A stretch of 64,000 nt of DNA from NCBI GenBank assembly GCA_910588335.1, contig CAJUQV010000005.1:49486-113485 (forward strand). The letters are read 5' to 3'. Below the pieces are notes generated by a model. That model was not told where the DNA came from, ran no database searches, and saw only the letters and a program-made list of their open reading frames with translations. Below, piece by piece: positions 34,215 through 43,233 of the stretch; the stretch's first letter is position 1; every line of letters starts with the position of its first letter. This DNA is from an uncultured Ruminiclostridium sp. (GTDB lineage Bacteria; Bacillota; Clostridia; Oscillospirales; Ruminococcaceae). Both the position numbers and the translations under genes were made by a program.

Positions 34215-34970
34215 TTATCGGTTCATTTCACCCCATTGTTCATCACTTAAAAAGTTTTGCGCCCAAAGTCTATCAATTTCGTGCTCAATTCTTGCTACAA
34301 AGTACGCTTCGGCCTTTTGGGTAATTTTGTCCTGCACTTCTCTATTGCCGAGCATTTGAACTATGTTGGGACCATAAAGCTCTTGGATTTCGTCATTACC
34401 GCCATATAATCCGGAAGTCGCCGCTCCGGTTCGCTTAAAAATACCTGTATGTCCGGATTTCATAGTTGCTACAAATGTATTTTCAAGCTTTTTGTTAGAG
34501 TTACCTTTTAGTACGTGAGCCGAAGCCTCCACGCCCGGATAAACCATTTGCCAATGCGCTCTACGCTCATTTGCTGATTTAACTATAGGAGCTCTAAGTC
34601 CCGCCATAATTACAGGAACTAATTTGCTTGTATCAACCTTGGGATATTTTGGAGTGACCCCGTTGAAACGAAATAAAGGAATGCCTTTATATGCTCTGTA
34701 ATGGATATAAGTGTAAAACTTATCTTCCCCAATTTTACTGTACATTTGGACATTTTCTTCGGCGCGAAGGTTTGCAACCGAAATATCGTATTTTTCCCTA
34801 ATAGCTTTGGTTGTTTCACGCCTTACCAAGTTTGCCGTTCTTTTTATTGCGGGAAATACGACAGTATGAACATTTGCGGGTTGAATGCTAAAGAATAGCC
34901 TTGCTCTGTCAACCACATCACCGCCAAAGTCTATTAAGACCAACCCATTTTTAGCTTCGTCACTCATCAT
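34215..34970 (-). CDS. Minor tail/head-tail protein, gpZ-like
   Basis: 251 aa. It contains IREKYDISVANLRAEENVQ and FKRTGAATSGLYGG, as in prophage minor tail protein Z. That protein acts at the head-tail joint in lambda-like phages. The coding sequence is clearly more AT-rich than the flanking genes, so it may have come in by recombination. Tandem ATG starts at 34970/34967 with GGAGGCGT. Confidence 0.7.
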   Translation of the reverse strand: MMSDEAKNGLVLIDFGGDVVDRARLFFSIQPANVHTVVFPAIKRTANLVRRETTKAIREKYDISVANLRAEENVQMYSKIGEDKFYTYIHYRAYKGIPLFRFNGVTPKYPKVDTSKLVPVIMAGLRAPIVKSANERRAHWQMVYPGVEASAHVLKGNSNKKLENTFVATMKSGHTGIFKRTGAATSGLYGGNDEIQELYGPNIVQMLGNREVQDKITQKAEAYFVARIEHEIDRLWAQNFLSDEQWGEMNR

Positions 34971-35328
34971 ACGCCTCCAGTTCCAAACAAGCCATACCCA
35001 TAACGTTTTCCGAGGTCACGATCCGATACCTTACGAAGAACGGCTTTCCGTTAGCCTCGCCGTCGTCCACAGCAAATATCATACCCTGTTCGGGCAGTTT
35101 GCCGTCCGTGTCGTTTATATCGAAGTACGCTTTGGCGCTGACTAAATATATCCCCTCGCTGTGATTATTTGAACCGGCTTTTTTGTCCGACTGCCTGATT
35201 TTTTGCAGCGAAACAGGAATATCTCTGTATTCTTCTCCGTCGTACCTCACCGTATGCAGCTGCGCAAACTCGTCGGTATTGAGAAAAACGCCCTTGATGT
35301 CCCGCTTCACCATATCCTTAAAGCTCAT
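34960..35328 (-). CDS. Head-tail joining protein (lambda FII-like position)
   Basis: 122 aa, beta-rich (HTVRYDGEEYRDIPVSLQKI, GIYLVSAKAYFDI, RYRIVTSENVMGMACLELEAY). Size, beta content and position fit the FII-type head-tail joining family. It overlaps its upstream neighbour by 4 nt and its downstream neighbour by 11 nt, so the three are co-translated. Confidence 0.65.
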   Translation of the reverse strand: MSFKDMVKRDIKGVFLNTDEFAQLHTVRYDGEEYRDIPVSLQKIRQSDKKAGSNNHSEGIYLVSAKAYFDINDTDGKLPEQGMIFAVDDGEANGKPFFVRYRIVTSENVMGMACLELEAYDE

Positions 35329-35777
35329 TCCTCCGGCTCCTTAGCGGTAAGTACGGGCATGTCCCCGAAATAACTGTCGAGAGCTTCTATGATCTGCGCC
35401 TTGGTAGCCTTTGCGGGAATGTCAATACCGTATTCCTCCGCGATAGCCAGCAATTCCGCGTTTGTGTTTCCCGCACCGTATTTCGGAATGCCGCTTTCGT
35501 CTTCCTCGCTTCCGAAATCGCCGTTTTCCGAATTATTTTCGTTTTCCGACGCGCTGTCGGTATTGTCCGCAGCCTTCGGAACGCTGTTTTCGTAATCAAC
35601 GTCCGCTTCCTTCGCCTTTTTCGCCGAAGGAGATTCAACGATCTCGGCGACCTTAAGCCCGGCAAGCCTCAAAGCCTCACTGTCGCTCACCTCGAAAGGC
35701 TTGTCCTTTGGTGTTTTGACCGTTACGGACAGTCCGTTCGCGTGGCCGTAGTTTCCCTTAATTATCCTGATATACAT
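35325..35777 (-). CDS. Head-tail connector/packaging accessory (lambda FI-like position)
   Basis: 150 aa. A short N-terminal domain (YIRIIKGNYGHANGLSVTVK, ~50 residues) is followed by a highly acidic Ser/Asn/Glu linker (about 55-110) and a C-terminal SAP/HeH-like helical motif (NTNAELLAIAEEYGIDIPAK, KATKAQIIEALD). The acidic linker plus DNA-binding-like end resembles the FI-type packaging accessory. The motif assignment is moderate. Confidence 0.65.
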   Translation of the reverse strand: MYIRIIKGNYGHANGLSVTVKTPKDKPFEVSDSEALRLAGLKVAEIVESPSAKKAKEADVDYENSVPKAADNTDSASENENNSENGDFGSEEDESGIPKYGAGNTNAELLAIAEEYGIDIPAKATKAQIIEALDSYFGDMPVLTAKEPEE

Positions 35778-35800
35778 TTTTTGCTCCTTTCCGAAATCTC

Positions 35801-36883
35801 TCAGCCTATTACCTTATCCGCGAAAATATAAGGACAGTACACCTTAGGCGCCGCCAAAGGACGAGCCGCCAATACAAGCGATCTTGTGCTGTGTTTTCTG
35901 TCGATGAACAGATTGGGCACGCGCTTTGCCGCAAAGGTCTGAAAATCTATGCTGTCGTAGGGAATCTGGGAAATCTGACCGTACATAAGGTGACCGCACC
36001 CCGGAAATGTTACCATTGCGCCGTCGGCAGGGAAGTAGGGCACGTCGTTTCCGTCTTCGTCCTCATATGTATTGTCAGCTACCCACACCTTAAGCCGGTG
36101 TCCGCCGAAATTCAGCACGCCCAAGGTGGAAATGCCGGGATATTCTATTTTTTCGTCAATGCTCCCGAAATTTACTTTCAGATTGGCGTCGAGAAGCTTA
36201 AGAATCGCGGGATTGTTACAGAAAACGTCCGACACGTCGGAACCGATTATAAGATCCTCCGCCTTTAATCCCCTTGAGGAAAGAAGTCTGCACATGACCT
36301 TTACATCGCCGATAATGTTGCCCTTGTCGCTGTTCCATTTGTTCGCGGTTGTGTACAAGTGTTCCGAGCTTTCGCCCTCAAAAAACTGTACATAGCGCTT
36401 TTCGCCCTTTGTACCGTCTTCGTAGTACTCCTGCATCGTACAGGCGTTGTTTATCATAGTCTGTACCGCCATCCATTCCTCGCGGCGGGTAATGCGGTTG
36501 TCAAGGTCGGCGTAATCCTCCTTTTGAAGCTTAAGCGCTCTTTGTGCGGGCGTACTATTGTAATATAACGCCTCGCCGAAGCCTCTTTTTGTGAGATCGT
36601 CCAAGGTTATGGGGTGGGAAATCCCGGTGTAGGCGGGTTCGTACTTGTGAACCTCGTATCCTCTTCTCTCAACGGGTATCGCGCCTATTCGGGGTGTTAC
36701 GAAAGCCGCCATTTTACGGCTGCCCCTGCGGTATTCAACCAGAACCTCGTCCGATTTGAAAATGTCCCCTTCTCCGGTAGGGAAATAGCGGTCTTTAAAG
36801 AAAAAGGTTTCGGGAGTTATCTGCTCTAAAACCGCCATCATCGTATATGTGCTGAAAATATCTATCGTATTGGTTACGGGCAT
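35801..36883 (-). CDS. Major capsid protein, lambda gpE family
   Basis: 360-aa HK97-fold capsid subunit of the lambda E family. Signature stretches are FKDRYFPTGEGDIFKSDEV, GFGEALYYNSTPAQRALK and LIIGSDVSDVFCNNPAILKL, with SIDEKIEYPGISTLG in the middle and RKHSTRSLVLAARPL at the C-terminus. Ribosome binding site GGAGGTAATTTTAA. Confidence 0.96.
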   Translation of the reverse strand: MPVTNTIDIFSTYTMMAVLEQITPETFFFKDRYFPTGEGDIFKSDEVLVEYRRGSRKMAAFVTPRIGAIPVERRGYEVHKYEPAYTGISHPITLDDLTKRGFGEALYYNSTPAQRALKLQKEDYADLDNRITRREEWMAVQTMINNACTMQEYYEDGTKGEKRYVQFFEGESSEHLYTTANKWNSDKGNIIGDVKVMCRLLSSRGLKAEDLIIGSDVSDVFCNNPAILKLLDANLKVNFGSIDEKIEYPGISTLGVLNFGGHRLKVWVADNTYEDEDGNDVPYFPADGAMVTFPGCGHLMYGQISQIPYDSIDFQTFAAKRVPNLFIDRKHSTRSLVLAARPLAAPKVYCPYIFADKVIG

Positions 36884-36897
36884 TTAAAATTACCTCC

Positions 36898-37266
36898 TTA
36901 ATATTTCATCGCCGCGGTAAGCTCGATGCCGTAGGCTCTGAGCATGTCAATGTCGTCCTCGGTCATTGTATATCCTTCCGCTGCGCTGATTTTGTTTCTG
37001 TTAAACTTTCCGCTGATATAAACATTGACGGGAGTTTCCTCGTCCCCGCCCTTTACAGGATCAGCAAGAATCCCGTAAGCTTTCGCCCCTTCCGTTTTGC
37101 CTAAAACCTCAAGCTTTCCCTCTGCGTTTTTCGCCAGCACTGTCCCTCGCGCAAGCTCTCCAGCGCCTGCCGCCAAATATCCGCCACCCACACGGCAGGG
37201 AGGATAGGTATCAACGATTAAATCATCGGGCTCACAACAGGCGATTTTTTCATTCAGTTCGATCAT
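36898..37266 (-). CDS. Head decoration protein (lambda gpD-like)
   Basis: 122-aa capsid-stabilising protein. The core LARGTVLAKNAEGKLEVLGK and YGILADPVKGGDEETPVNVY is characteristic of head decoration proteins that trimerise on the expanded capsid. It lies 14 nt before the capsid gene, the D-E order found in lambda. Confidence 0.9.
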   Translation of the reverse strand: MIELNEKIACCEPDDLIVDTYPPCRVGGGYLAAGAGELARGTVLAKNAEGKLEVLGKTEGAKAYGILADPVKGGDEETPVNVYISGKFNRNKISAAEGYTMTEDDIDMLRAYGIELTAAMKY

Positions 37267-37283
37267 ACTTTTCTCCTCTTCTG

Positions 37284-38519
37284 TTATTTTCCCGTCAGCA
37301 TTGCGCCGACGGTATCTCTCGCGTCCTGCATCAGCTGCTCTTCCGTTCTAACCGCGTACTGCGTATCATCGGGCAAAGCCGCGCCGGTCACCTTTTCCGC
37401 TTTTGAAGCCTCGTTATCCCTCTGCATGTTTCTGAGATAATCCTCTCCCCTCTTCGCGTCCTCCTTTGCGGCTCTGTACGCCATTTCGGCCGCCGTACAG
37501 GCTTCGTCTCCGTACTTTGCCTCTTTTACGGTATCGGCGGAATAAATAGCGGCGATTTCGTCGATTTCGGCTATCCGCTTGCGTTCGGCTTCCGCCGCTT
37601 TCTTTGCCGCTTCGCCGCTTGCGGTCTCCTGTTCCTTAAGGCAGGCGCTTTTGATTTCCTCCTCGACAGCCGCGGCAAGCTCGGGATTTTCCGCCTTAAG
37701 CTCCTTTAAGTCCTTAATTTCTTTAAGGTCCTTTCCCACTGTTTTTACCTCCTTATGTTTTTCGTTCTCTATCGCAGCGCCCTCTCCGCTTTCCGGTTCG
37801 GACTCTTCTGCCATTGGTATGCTTTCGGGACATTTAAGCCCCATTAAAGGAAAATATCCGCCGTTTACGATAAGAGCGGATTTGTCGGCGCAGGCTGCGA
37901 TTTCAAGCTTTTCTCCGTTTTCCATAAGCTCGTCGGCGAAGCCCTTTTCCACCGCCTCTTCTCCCGGCATATACGTTTCCTCTGACATCATGTCCAGAAG
38001 TTCTTTTTCCGTTTTTCCCGTCTTTCGCCTGTAAGCCGCCGCGATCACCCTGTCATACTGCCCGCTTTCCTCCGCAAGCTTTATGAGATCGTCTCCGTTG
38101 TACCAACCGCAGAGCCCCGTAAGCGATTTGTGTATCATGATAAGGGAGGAAGCGGTAACCGTCACCTTGTCGGCGGCGCACATTATCATCGATCCTGCCG
38201 ACATCGCCACACCGTCCACGGAGCAATGGATCTCCGTGCCGTTCTTCGCCATTTCCCGAAGGCGGTTATGTATAAGTATCGCCTCGTGTACGTCGCCGCC
38301 GAGAGAATTTAGCCTGATATTAAGCTTTTTGCAGCCGCTTATTTCCTCAAGCTTTTTTACCACCTCCGAACCGATAATGAAATCGCCCTCTGCCGGCTTG
38401 CCCGTCCACCAATCCACCGGGCGCTTGCTTACAACGTTTCCGTACATTTTTATTTCGGCGGTCTCGGTTTTATTGTCCACCGCCGCCGCGAAATGTGATT
38501 TTATCCTGTTAAAAGGCAT
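37284..38519 (-). CDS. ClpP-like prohead protease with scaffold domain
   Basis: 411-aa head-maturation protease. Residues 20-200 are a ClpP-type serine peptidase, with NSLGGDVHEAILIHNRL, the nucleophile Ser107 in GVAMSAGSMIM and His130 in LIMIHKSL. The remaining ~200 residues are a Lys/Glu/Ala-rich helix, probably the internal scaffold, comparable to lambda C/Nu3. It overlaps neither neighbour and sits just before the decoration gene. Confidence 0.93.
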   Translation of the reverse strand: MPFNRIKSHFAAAVDNKTETAEIKMYGNVVSKRPVDWWTGKPAEGDFIIGSEVVKKLEEISGCKKLNIRLNSLGGDVHEAILIHNRLREMAKNGTEIHCSVDGVAMSAGSMIMCAADKVTVTASSLIMIHKSLTGLCGWYNGDDLIKLAEESGQYDRVIAAAYRRKTGKTEKELLDMMSEETYMPGEEAVEKGFADELMENGEKLEIAACADKSALIVNGGYFPLMGLKCPESIPMAEESEPESGEGAAIENEKHKEVKTVGKDLKEIKDLKELKAENPELAAAVEEEIKSACLKEQETASGEAAKKAAEAERKRIAEIDEIAAIYSADTVKEAKYGDEACTAAEMAYRAAKEDAKRGEDYLRNMQRDNEASKAEKVTGAALPDDTQYAVRTEEQLMQDARDTVGAMLTGK

Positions 38520-38521
38520 TC

Positions 38522-40075
38522 CTATTCCTCCTTGCCGTCCTTTTCTTCTTTTTTCTTATCATCTTCTTCGTCAAGCTCCTTGTCGTCCGATATAACGGGG
38601 GTAATGCCGGCTTTTTCCATAAGCTTTTTTTCCTCGGCTAACGCCAAAATGTTTTCTTCCCAGTTTTCGCCGTAATACTCGCGGGTAACCTGCTCGTTGG
38701 TTTTCCAACCGTGAGCCACCTCTGCCGCGCTGGCTTTGGCTTCCTTGACCGGGTCAAGATGCGTCTGCGCGGGACCGTCCCAGCGCGCCCCGCACCATGC
38801 CGCCCGTATCAGAGGATTGTTGAAAAATCCCGGCGCCTTGATTCTCCCCGACGCCACCGCCTCCGACAGCCACACCTCATATACGGGCTGGCAGAAATCG
38901 TTGACAAACCATGTCCTCTTTTTTCTGAAAACCTCCCAGGCTTCCTCCAGCGCCCCCTTTGAGGCCGAATAAGAGGAGGTGAATTCCTTTATCATCACGT
39001 CGTAGGGCAGTTCAAGAGCCGCGCCTATCTGTTTGGTTATGGCTTTCGTGAAGTTTTCAAAGCCCGCCGTGGGAATATTGGGGTTTCCCAGCTCCACCTT
39101 TTCGCCGGTTTTGAGATGTACAACATTACCCGGTCCCATTTCCGGCTCCGGGTAATCCTCTTCTTCGTCTTCATCGTCATTGTCCCGACCGATAGTCGGC
39201 ACTGCCGTAGGATCGTCCTCGGTGGTAATGAACGCCGTATAGTAGGACTGGACGATTGCGGCGGTAAGCTCGCTTTCCGTGTATCTCCTGCCCTGCAGCA
39301 GCATTTCTATAACCGGCGCCAGATACGTTACCCCGCGGTACTGGTCGGGGCGCTCCGCGTTCATTATCTGCAGAATATTGGGCAGACCGGTAAGTTTGCC
39401 CGCCGCCTCCACTCTTACGCACTTGCAGTCGTTATTGACATATAAGGCGTTGGGGTATTCGCTGCAAATATGATAAGCGACCACTCTGCCGTTTTTGTCT
39501 ACCTCTACGCCGTCATGTACCGCGTTTCCTTTATATCTGCCCTCGGTATATCCGTACACCGTTCCCCCGTTGTGCGGAGTACAAACTCTGTCCGCCTCTA
39601 TCAGCTGAAGCCGCAGGGAATAAGGATTCAGCGGTGTGGGCTTTTCTCTTTTCAGCAGCACGAAAACATCCCCGCTCATCAGCCAAGACTTGACCGCTAA
39701 ATGCTGAAGCTCGAAAAAATTATTCAATCCCAGCGCGTCGCAGTTGAAGCGGTTCTCGCACCACAGCCTGAATTCCGCTTCCGTCTGCCTGCACCATTCC
39801 TTTGCCGCTTCGGGTGTCATATTCAGAATATCGATATTGAGGTTGCATTTCATTCTCAGCCCACGCCCCACGATTTTGGTGCAGCATGTGTTTATGGCGG
39901 CGGCAGCCACCGGCGCCGCCATATACAGCATTCTTCCCCTTTGACGAAGAGTGAGATTGTTAAAGTCGATGTCCTCCACGGGGCTTGCGGAAACCGAATT
40001 GAACGCCCGCAGGGAACGCTTTTCGTGAGAAGCGCCCGCGTCGGAATAACCTGTCGCCATATGCTTTCTGTTCAT
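38522..40075 (-). CDS. Portal protein, lambda gpB family
   Basis: 517-aa portal subunit. It has QRGRMLYMAAPVAAAAINT, then WLMSGDVFVLL, LIEADRVCTPHN and the long central ATNTILRYD-free lambda-type region with GAALELPYDVMIKEF. The C-terminal ~40 residues are a poly-Asp/Glu/Lys tail. ATG 40075 is taken because GAGGAA precedes it; the in-frame TTG at 40093 overlaps the membrane-peptide stop and is an alternative. Confidence 0.94.
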   Translation of the reverse strand: MNRKHMATGYSDAGASHEKRSLRAFNSVSASPVEDIDFNNLTLRQRGRMLYMAAPVAAAAINTCCTKIVGRGLRMKCNLNIDILNMTPEAAKEWCRQTEAEFRLWCENRFNCDALGLNNFFELQHLAVKSWLMSGDVFVLLKREKPTPLNPYSLRLQLIEADRVCTPHNGGTVYGYTEGRYKGNAVHDGVEVDKNGRVVAYHICSEYPNALYVNNDCKCVRVEAAGKLTGLPNILQIMNAERPDQYRGVTYLAPVIEMLLQGRRYTESELTAAIVQSYYTAFITTEDDPTAVPTIGRDNDDEDEEEDYPEPEMGPGNVVHLKTGEKVELGNPNIPTAGFENFTKAITKQIGAALELPYDVMIKEFTSSYSASKGALEEAWEVFRKKRTWFVNDFCQPVYEVWLSEAVASGRIKAPGFFNNPLIRAAWCGARWDGPAQTHLDPVKEAKASAAEVAHGWKTNEQVTREYYGENWEENILALAEEKKLMEKAGITPVISDDKELDEEDDKKKEEKDGKEE

Positions 40076-40089
40076 TTTACAAATCTTCC

Positions 40090-40236
40090 TCAAAATGTTA
40101 CCGCCGCGTTAAGAACGGCGGCGGCAATCCAATATATTGTTTTTTTCCAATCCTTCTGCGAAGCATAAACCGCGGCCGCCGCCAGATCGAGAATAATAAG
40201 CAGGATCGGGAAAATATACTCGATTTTATTTTTCAT
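40090..40236 (-). CDS. 48-aa phage membrane peptide
   Basis: Short protein MKNKIEYIFPILLIILDLAA... with two hydrophobic helices (residues ~6-25 and ~32-47) joined by a polar turn (SQKDWKKTIYW). It stands in the gap between the gpW-like and portal genes and is translated with the portal: its TGA overlaps the TTG that could start the portal. No family recognised. Confidence 0.65.
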   Translation of the reverse strand: MKNKIEYIFPILLIILDLAAAAVYASQKDWKKTIYWIAAAVLNAAVTF

Positions 40237-40256
40237 ATTATCAAACCTTTCCTTCG

Positions 40257-40514
40257 CTACTTGTCTGTGGGAACGATCGCCGCCATAGCTCTTACGGGTT
40301 TTCCCTTCATGATTGCTTCATACTTTGACTGCATCTCCACCGCCTTTTCGATTTCCTTTGAAAGACGGCTCATATCAAACCGCGTGATCTGCATGTCGCC
40401 GAGTGTGTATGATTTTACCCCTCCCGACGTCAAAGCCTCCTGTGCTTCTATAAGCCTGTCTATCTGTTTTGTGTAATACTCGTACATTTTTTTGGCCGTC
40501 GCTTTGCTTGTCAT
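40257..40514 (-). CDS. Head-tail joining protein (lambda gpW position)
   Basis: 85-aa helical protein (ATAKKMYEYYTKQIDRLIEA, then SYTLGDMQITRFDMSRLSKE). It matches the small proteins found between terminase and portal in lambda-type packaging clusters that play the gpW role in closing the head. ATG 40514 has AGGAGG at 4-nt spacing. It follows the large terminase gene by an 8-nt gap, like lambda A-W-B. Confidence 0.8.
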   Translation of the reverse strand: MTSKATAKKMYEYYTKQIDRLIEAQEALTSGGVKSYTLGDMQITRFDMSRLSKEIEKAVEMQSKYEAIMKGKPVRAMAAIVPTDK

Positions 40515-40522
40515 ATATCCTC

Positions 40523-42433
40523 CTACCAATCGTCGAAAGCGTCCGAAAGCTTTCTTTGCGGCTTTCTCGGCGCTCTTTCCTTTTTAGGCGCCGCTTTCCC
40601 CGCGGCAAGCGTCATTATTCTTTTTTCCGTCGCATCAATATCCGGATCCAGCGCCTTAAAAGCGGCATTGGCGTAATTGCGGCAGTCGAATGCCTCGTTT
40701 CTTTCGTGCCCGGGGATCTTTTCCCAATGCCAAGGATTTTTCAGCTTTTTATCATATACAAGGTGCTCCGACATCAGCGATTTAAAATAATCCCTTCCGT
40801 AATCGTCCCGTTTGGGAAAATGGCAGTAATTGGGACCGGGCGTTTGCACCCTGAGATTGTTGACGATTTTCTGTTTTCCCGCGTCAACTCCTATCTCATA
40901 GACCCATACCGTTCCGATAAAACGTCCGCCCAACACTATTTTTTGCTTTTTCGGTGCCGAGGTGTACGGAATGTCTCTGACTCCCGCCGCGCCCTTTATG
41001 GCGAAAACATTCATCATCTGGCGCTCGCGGCACCGCTGCCTTACCTCCTGTGTGAAATGTCCCCCTTCGTCCATAAAGGTCAGGGAAATTTTAACGGAGT
41101 GTCCGCCAAGAAATTTGTATTTATGTTCTATAACGTCGTCAAGCTGCCGCCATACATCGTCCGAATCTGGCCGCCCCATTATAACGCCCTTTTTTATGCC
41201 CCAGCTCTCGCCGAAATGTCCATACCCCACGACCTCGTATTCCAGGCGGTCGTCCTGTGTGTCCACACCGCAGGTAAGCACTATCACCCCGTCGGGAAGC
41301 TCCGCCTTATATTCCTCCCGTCTCGCCATAACGCTCTCTTCGCTTTCCATATCGCCGCGGGCTTCCCACAGCTTTCCGAGCATGGTGTTGTAGCATACCT
41401 GAAGCTTTTCGGGGTCATTGCCCGCCTGCAAAAAATCAAGTATGATTTCTTTCCATGTGACCCAGGGCGACAGCCAAGCCGTAAGCCAGAAGGAGCGCGT
41501 TTTGTGCAGCTTCTTAGCTTCTGGCGCTTCCGCCTGCCATTTTGAGTGCTGCCGCTTGACCTCGTTTTCGTCGGATATTCCGCCGCAGCGAGGACAGATG
41601 TAATATATCTCTTCTATTTCAAACTTTTTACTCTCGCCGTTTACGATCGTTTTATGCGGAAATCTTATCTGGTCTATCTGTATCTCGGAATATTCCCCGC
41701 AGTGACGGCACTGCGTTACCCACCGCTCCATCGTCCCCAAATTAAAAGCGTCCTCAATGGCGGAGCTGCCCTTAACGGTCGGCGTGGATACCTCGATAAG
41801 CTTCCTGTTGTAAAATGTCCTCGTTCTTGCTTTGGCAAGCTCCCAGGGGTCTCCCTCTGTTCCCGCCGACGCCGCCCATCTGTCCCGCTCGTCGCCGATA
41901 ACGTACCGCATGGGCATTGAGGAAAGGTCATGGGAAACGTTTGAGCCCGCCATTACCAGAAAGCCTCCGGGAAACGATTTTTGCCTTTTGGTATTTCCCC
42001 CGTCCCTTGTTTTGGGATCCGCAACTTTTTTTCTGAGGCATTTTGTATCCCTTATCATCGGAGCCAGTCTCATTTCCGAATAGCGCTTTGCGTCCTCAAC
42101 CGTGGGCTGAATGAAAAGTATCGGACCGGGGTTCTGGTCTATAATATATCCTATAATGTTATTTTCAACTTCGGATTTGCCTACCTGAGAAGGAGCAACA
42201 ACCACTATGTGCTCTATCCTCGGATCGGTAAAGCAGTCCATAACCTCCGTCATATACGGGGTTCTTGATGTTCTCCACCGTCCCGCCTCCGCCGAGGTCT
42301 CCGTGGTAAGACGGCGGTTTTTGTCCGCCCATTGAGATACCGTTATATTATCGGGAGGCTTCATAGCCTTCAGAATCTTTGAAAGACATATGTTCAGTTT
42401 AGCCTCCCGCTGTCTTTCCGTTTCCGCCCGCAT
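40523..42433 (-). CDS. Large terminase subunit, lambda gpA family
   Basis: 636-aa packaging motor. The Walker A-like loop is APSQVGKS (residues 80-87) and the Walker B is MRYVIGDE (175-182). The C-terminal nuclease of the gpA type begins near residue 380 with VDTQDDRLEYEVVGYG. It cuts genome concatemers at cos sites in lambda. ATG 42433 follows CGGGAGGTTATC. The matching Nu1-like subunit is at 43832-44566. Confidence 0.96.
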   Translation of the reverse strand: MRAETERQREAKLNICLSKILKAMKPPDNITVSQWADKNRRLTTETSAEAGRWRTSRTPYMTEVMDCFTDPRIEHIVVVAPSQVGKSEVENNIIGYIIDQNPGPILFIQPTVEDAKRYSEMRLAPMIRDTKCLRKKVADPKTRDGGNTKRQKSFPGGFLVMAGSNVSHDLSSMPMRYVIGDERDRWAASAGTEGDPWELAKARTRTFYNRKLIEVSTPTVKGSSAIEDAFNLGTMERWVTQCRHCGEYSEIQIDQIRFPHKTIVNGESKKFEIEEIYYICPRCGGISDENEVKRQHSKWQAEAPEAKKLHKTRSFWLTAWLSPWVTWKEIILDFLQAGNDPEKLQVCYNTMLGKLWEARGDMESEESVMARREEYKAELPDGVIVLTCGVDTQDDRLEYEVVGYGHFGESWGIKKGVIMGRPDSDDVWRQLDDVIEHKYKFLGGHSVKISLTFMDEGGHFTQEVRQRCRERQMMNVFAIKGAAGVRDIPYTSAPKKQKIVLGGRFIGTVWVYEIGVDAGKQKIVNNLRVQTPGPNYCHFPKRDDYGRDYFKSLMSEHLVYDKKLKNPWHWEKIPGHERNEAFDCRNYANAAFKALDPDIDATEKRIMTLAAGKAAPKKERAPRKPQRKLSDAFDDW

Positions 42434-42598
42434 GATAACCTCCCGAAAATATTGTCATACCGCCGGGGAGTAAAAAGCCGCTCCCCCGACGGAAAAAATG
42501 AAAGGAAGAAAAAAGCCGTAGACAGCATTCTGTCTGTGGTCTGCCCACCCAATAAAACTAATAGGCACCCCGCAGGTATTTTGCAGTCGCCTGCAAAG
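42434..42598 (-). other. Leader region with hairpins ahead of large terminase
   Basis: 165 nt without a credible ORF. It contains CCGCCGGGGAG/CTCCCCCGACGG (42460-42492) and AGACAG/CTGTCT (42520-42535) hairpins. Neither is followed by a T-run on the minus strand, so they look like leader structures rather than terminators. Confidence 0.4.
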
Positions 42599-42961
42599 TC
42601 AGTTTTCCCGCAGAATATATTCGATTATTTTGTCGCGGGCTTCCTCAAAGCCGTGACAAACGGCAGTGTCATACCCTTGCTTCGCCAGTTTTTTCAGCCA
42701 TTTTTTCTGGTTTTCCCTGACCGTTCCCTTCGGGGATTTCATTTCTATAAACAAGCCGTGAAACGTTCCTCGCGGCGCGGCCAAAAACAGGTCGGGAACG
42801 CCCGCCTTTACTCCCATCTGCTTGAATCTTGCCGCTTCTCTGGCGTTTCTTTTTCCTCCGTTGGGAATATGAAACAGCATTTCCAGATCCGGGTATTTAC
42901 ACGACTGAAGCTCCGCCCACCTTATAACCAGCGTTTGCTCCGTATCTTCTATATGCTGCAC
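42599..42961 (-). CDS. VRR-NUC domain nuclease
   Basis: 120-aa protein with the VRR-NUC nuclease core: FHIPNGGKRNAREAARFKQM, GVKAGVPDLFLAA (catalytic Asp) and HGLFIEMKSPKG (Glu-x-Lys), then QKKWLKKLAKQGYDTAVCHG. Such single-domain enzymes are common in phages and may resolve branched DNA. The start is taken as GTG 42961 behind GGAGGTTTCA; a longer in-frame GTG start at 42994 has no ribosome binding site. Confidence 0.92.
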   Translation of the reverse strand: MQHIEDTEQTLVIRWAELQSCKYPDLEMLFHIPNGGKRNAREAARFKQMGVKAGVPDLFLAAPRGTFHGLFIEMKSPKGTVRENQKKWLKKLAKQGYDTAVCHGFEEARDKIIEYILREN

Positions 42962-43178
42962 TGAAACCTCCAAAAACAAAGGCAGCGCCCGCACAGGCGC
43001 CGCCTTGTATATTTTTTTACTGTTTCAGTATAACACATATGCTCACCGACAAGTCGGACATTTCGGACAATTTTTCCGACAAATTTATCGTTCGGTATTT
43101 GTTGGATTTCAACAAAATATGATATTCATAAATTGCATAGAATTTTAGAAAAAATTTAATTATTTTTTAACAAAACTA
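42962..43178. promoter_or_regulatory. AT-rich control region with TGTCCGA-type repeats
   Basis: Divergent region between the leftward nuclease gene and the rightward cassette. At 43059-43096 it carries several copies of a TGTCGGA/TGTCCGA-like 7-mer in both orientations (for example GTCGGACATTTCGGACAAT), which look like operator sites. The remainder is AT-rich without ORFs. Confidence 0.45.
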
Positions 43179-43207
43179 TTGACAAGCACATTAAAATGTG
43201 CTATAAT
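43179..43207 (+). promoter_or_regulatory. Consensus promoter with palindromic spacer
   Basis: TTGACA (43179-43184), 17-nt spacer, TATAAT (43202-43207). The spacer and first -10 base form a perfect inverted repeat, AGCACATT-AA-AATGTGCT (43185-43202), so a dimeric repressor bound here would block both promoter elements. It drives the rightward cassette. Confidence 0.88.
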
Positions 43208-43233
43208 ATAATTGTAGGAAGGAGGTGGTTAAA

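Noticed and set aside
42460..42492. Hairpin before the large terminase as terminator
   Set aside because: No T-run follows on the minus strand, so only a leader structure can be claimed.
43059..43096. Short repeats as a CRISPR array
   Set aside because: Repeat units are only 7 nt, in both orientations and without regular spacers; no cas genes in the window.
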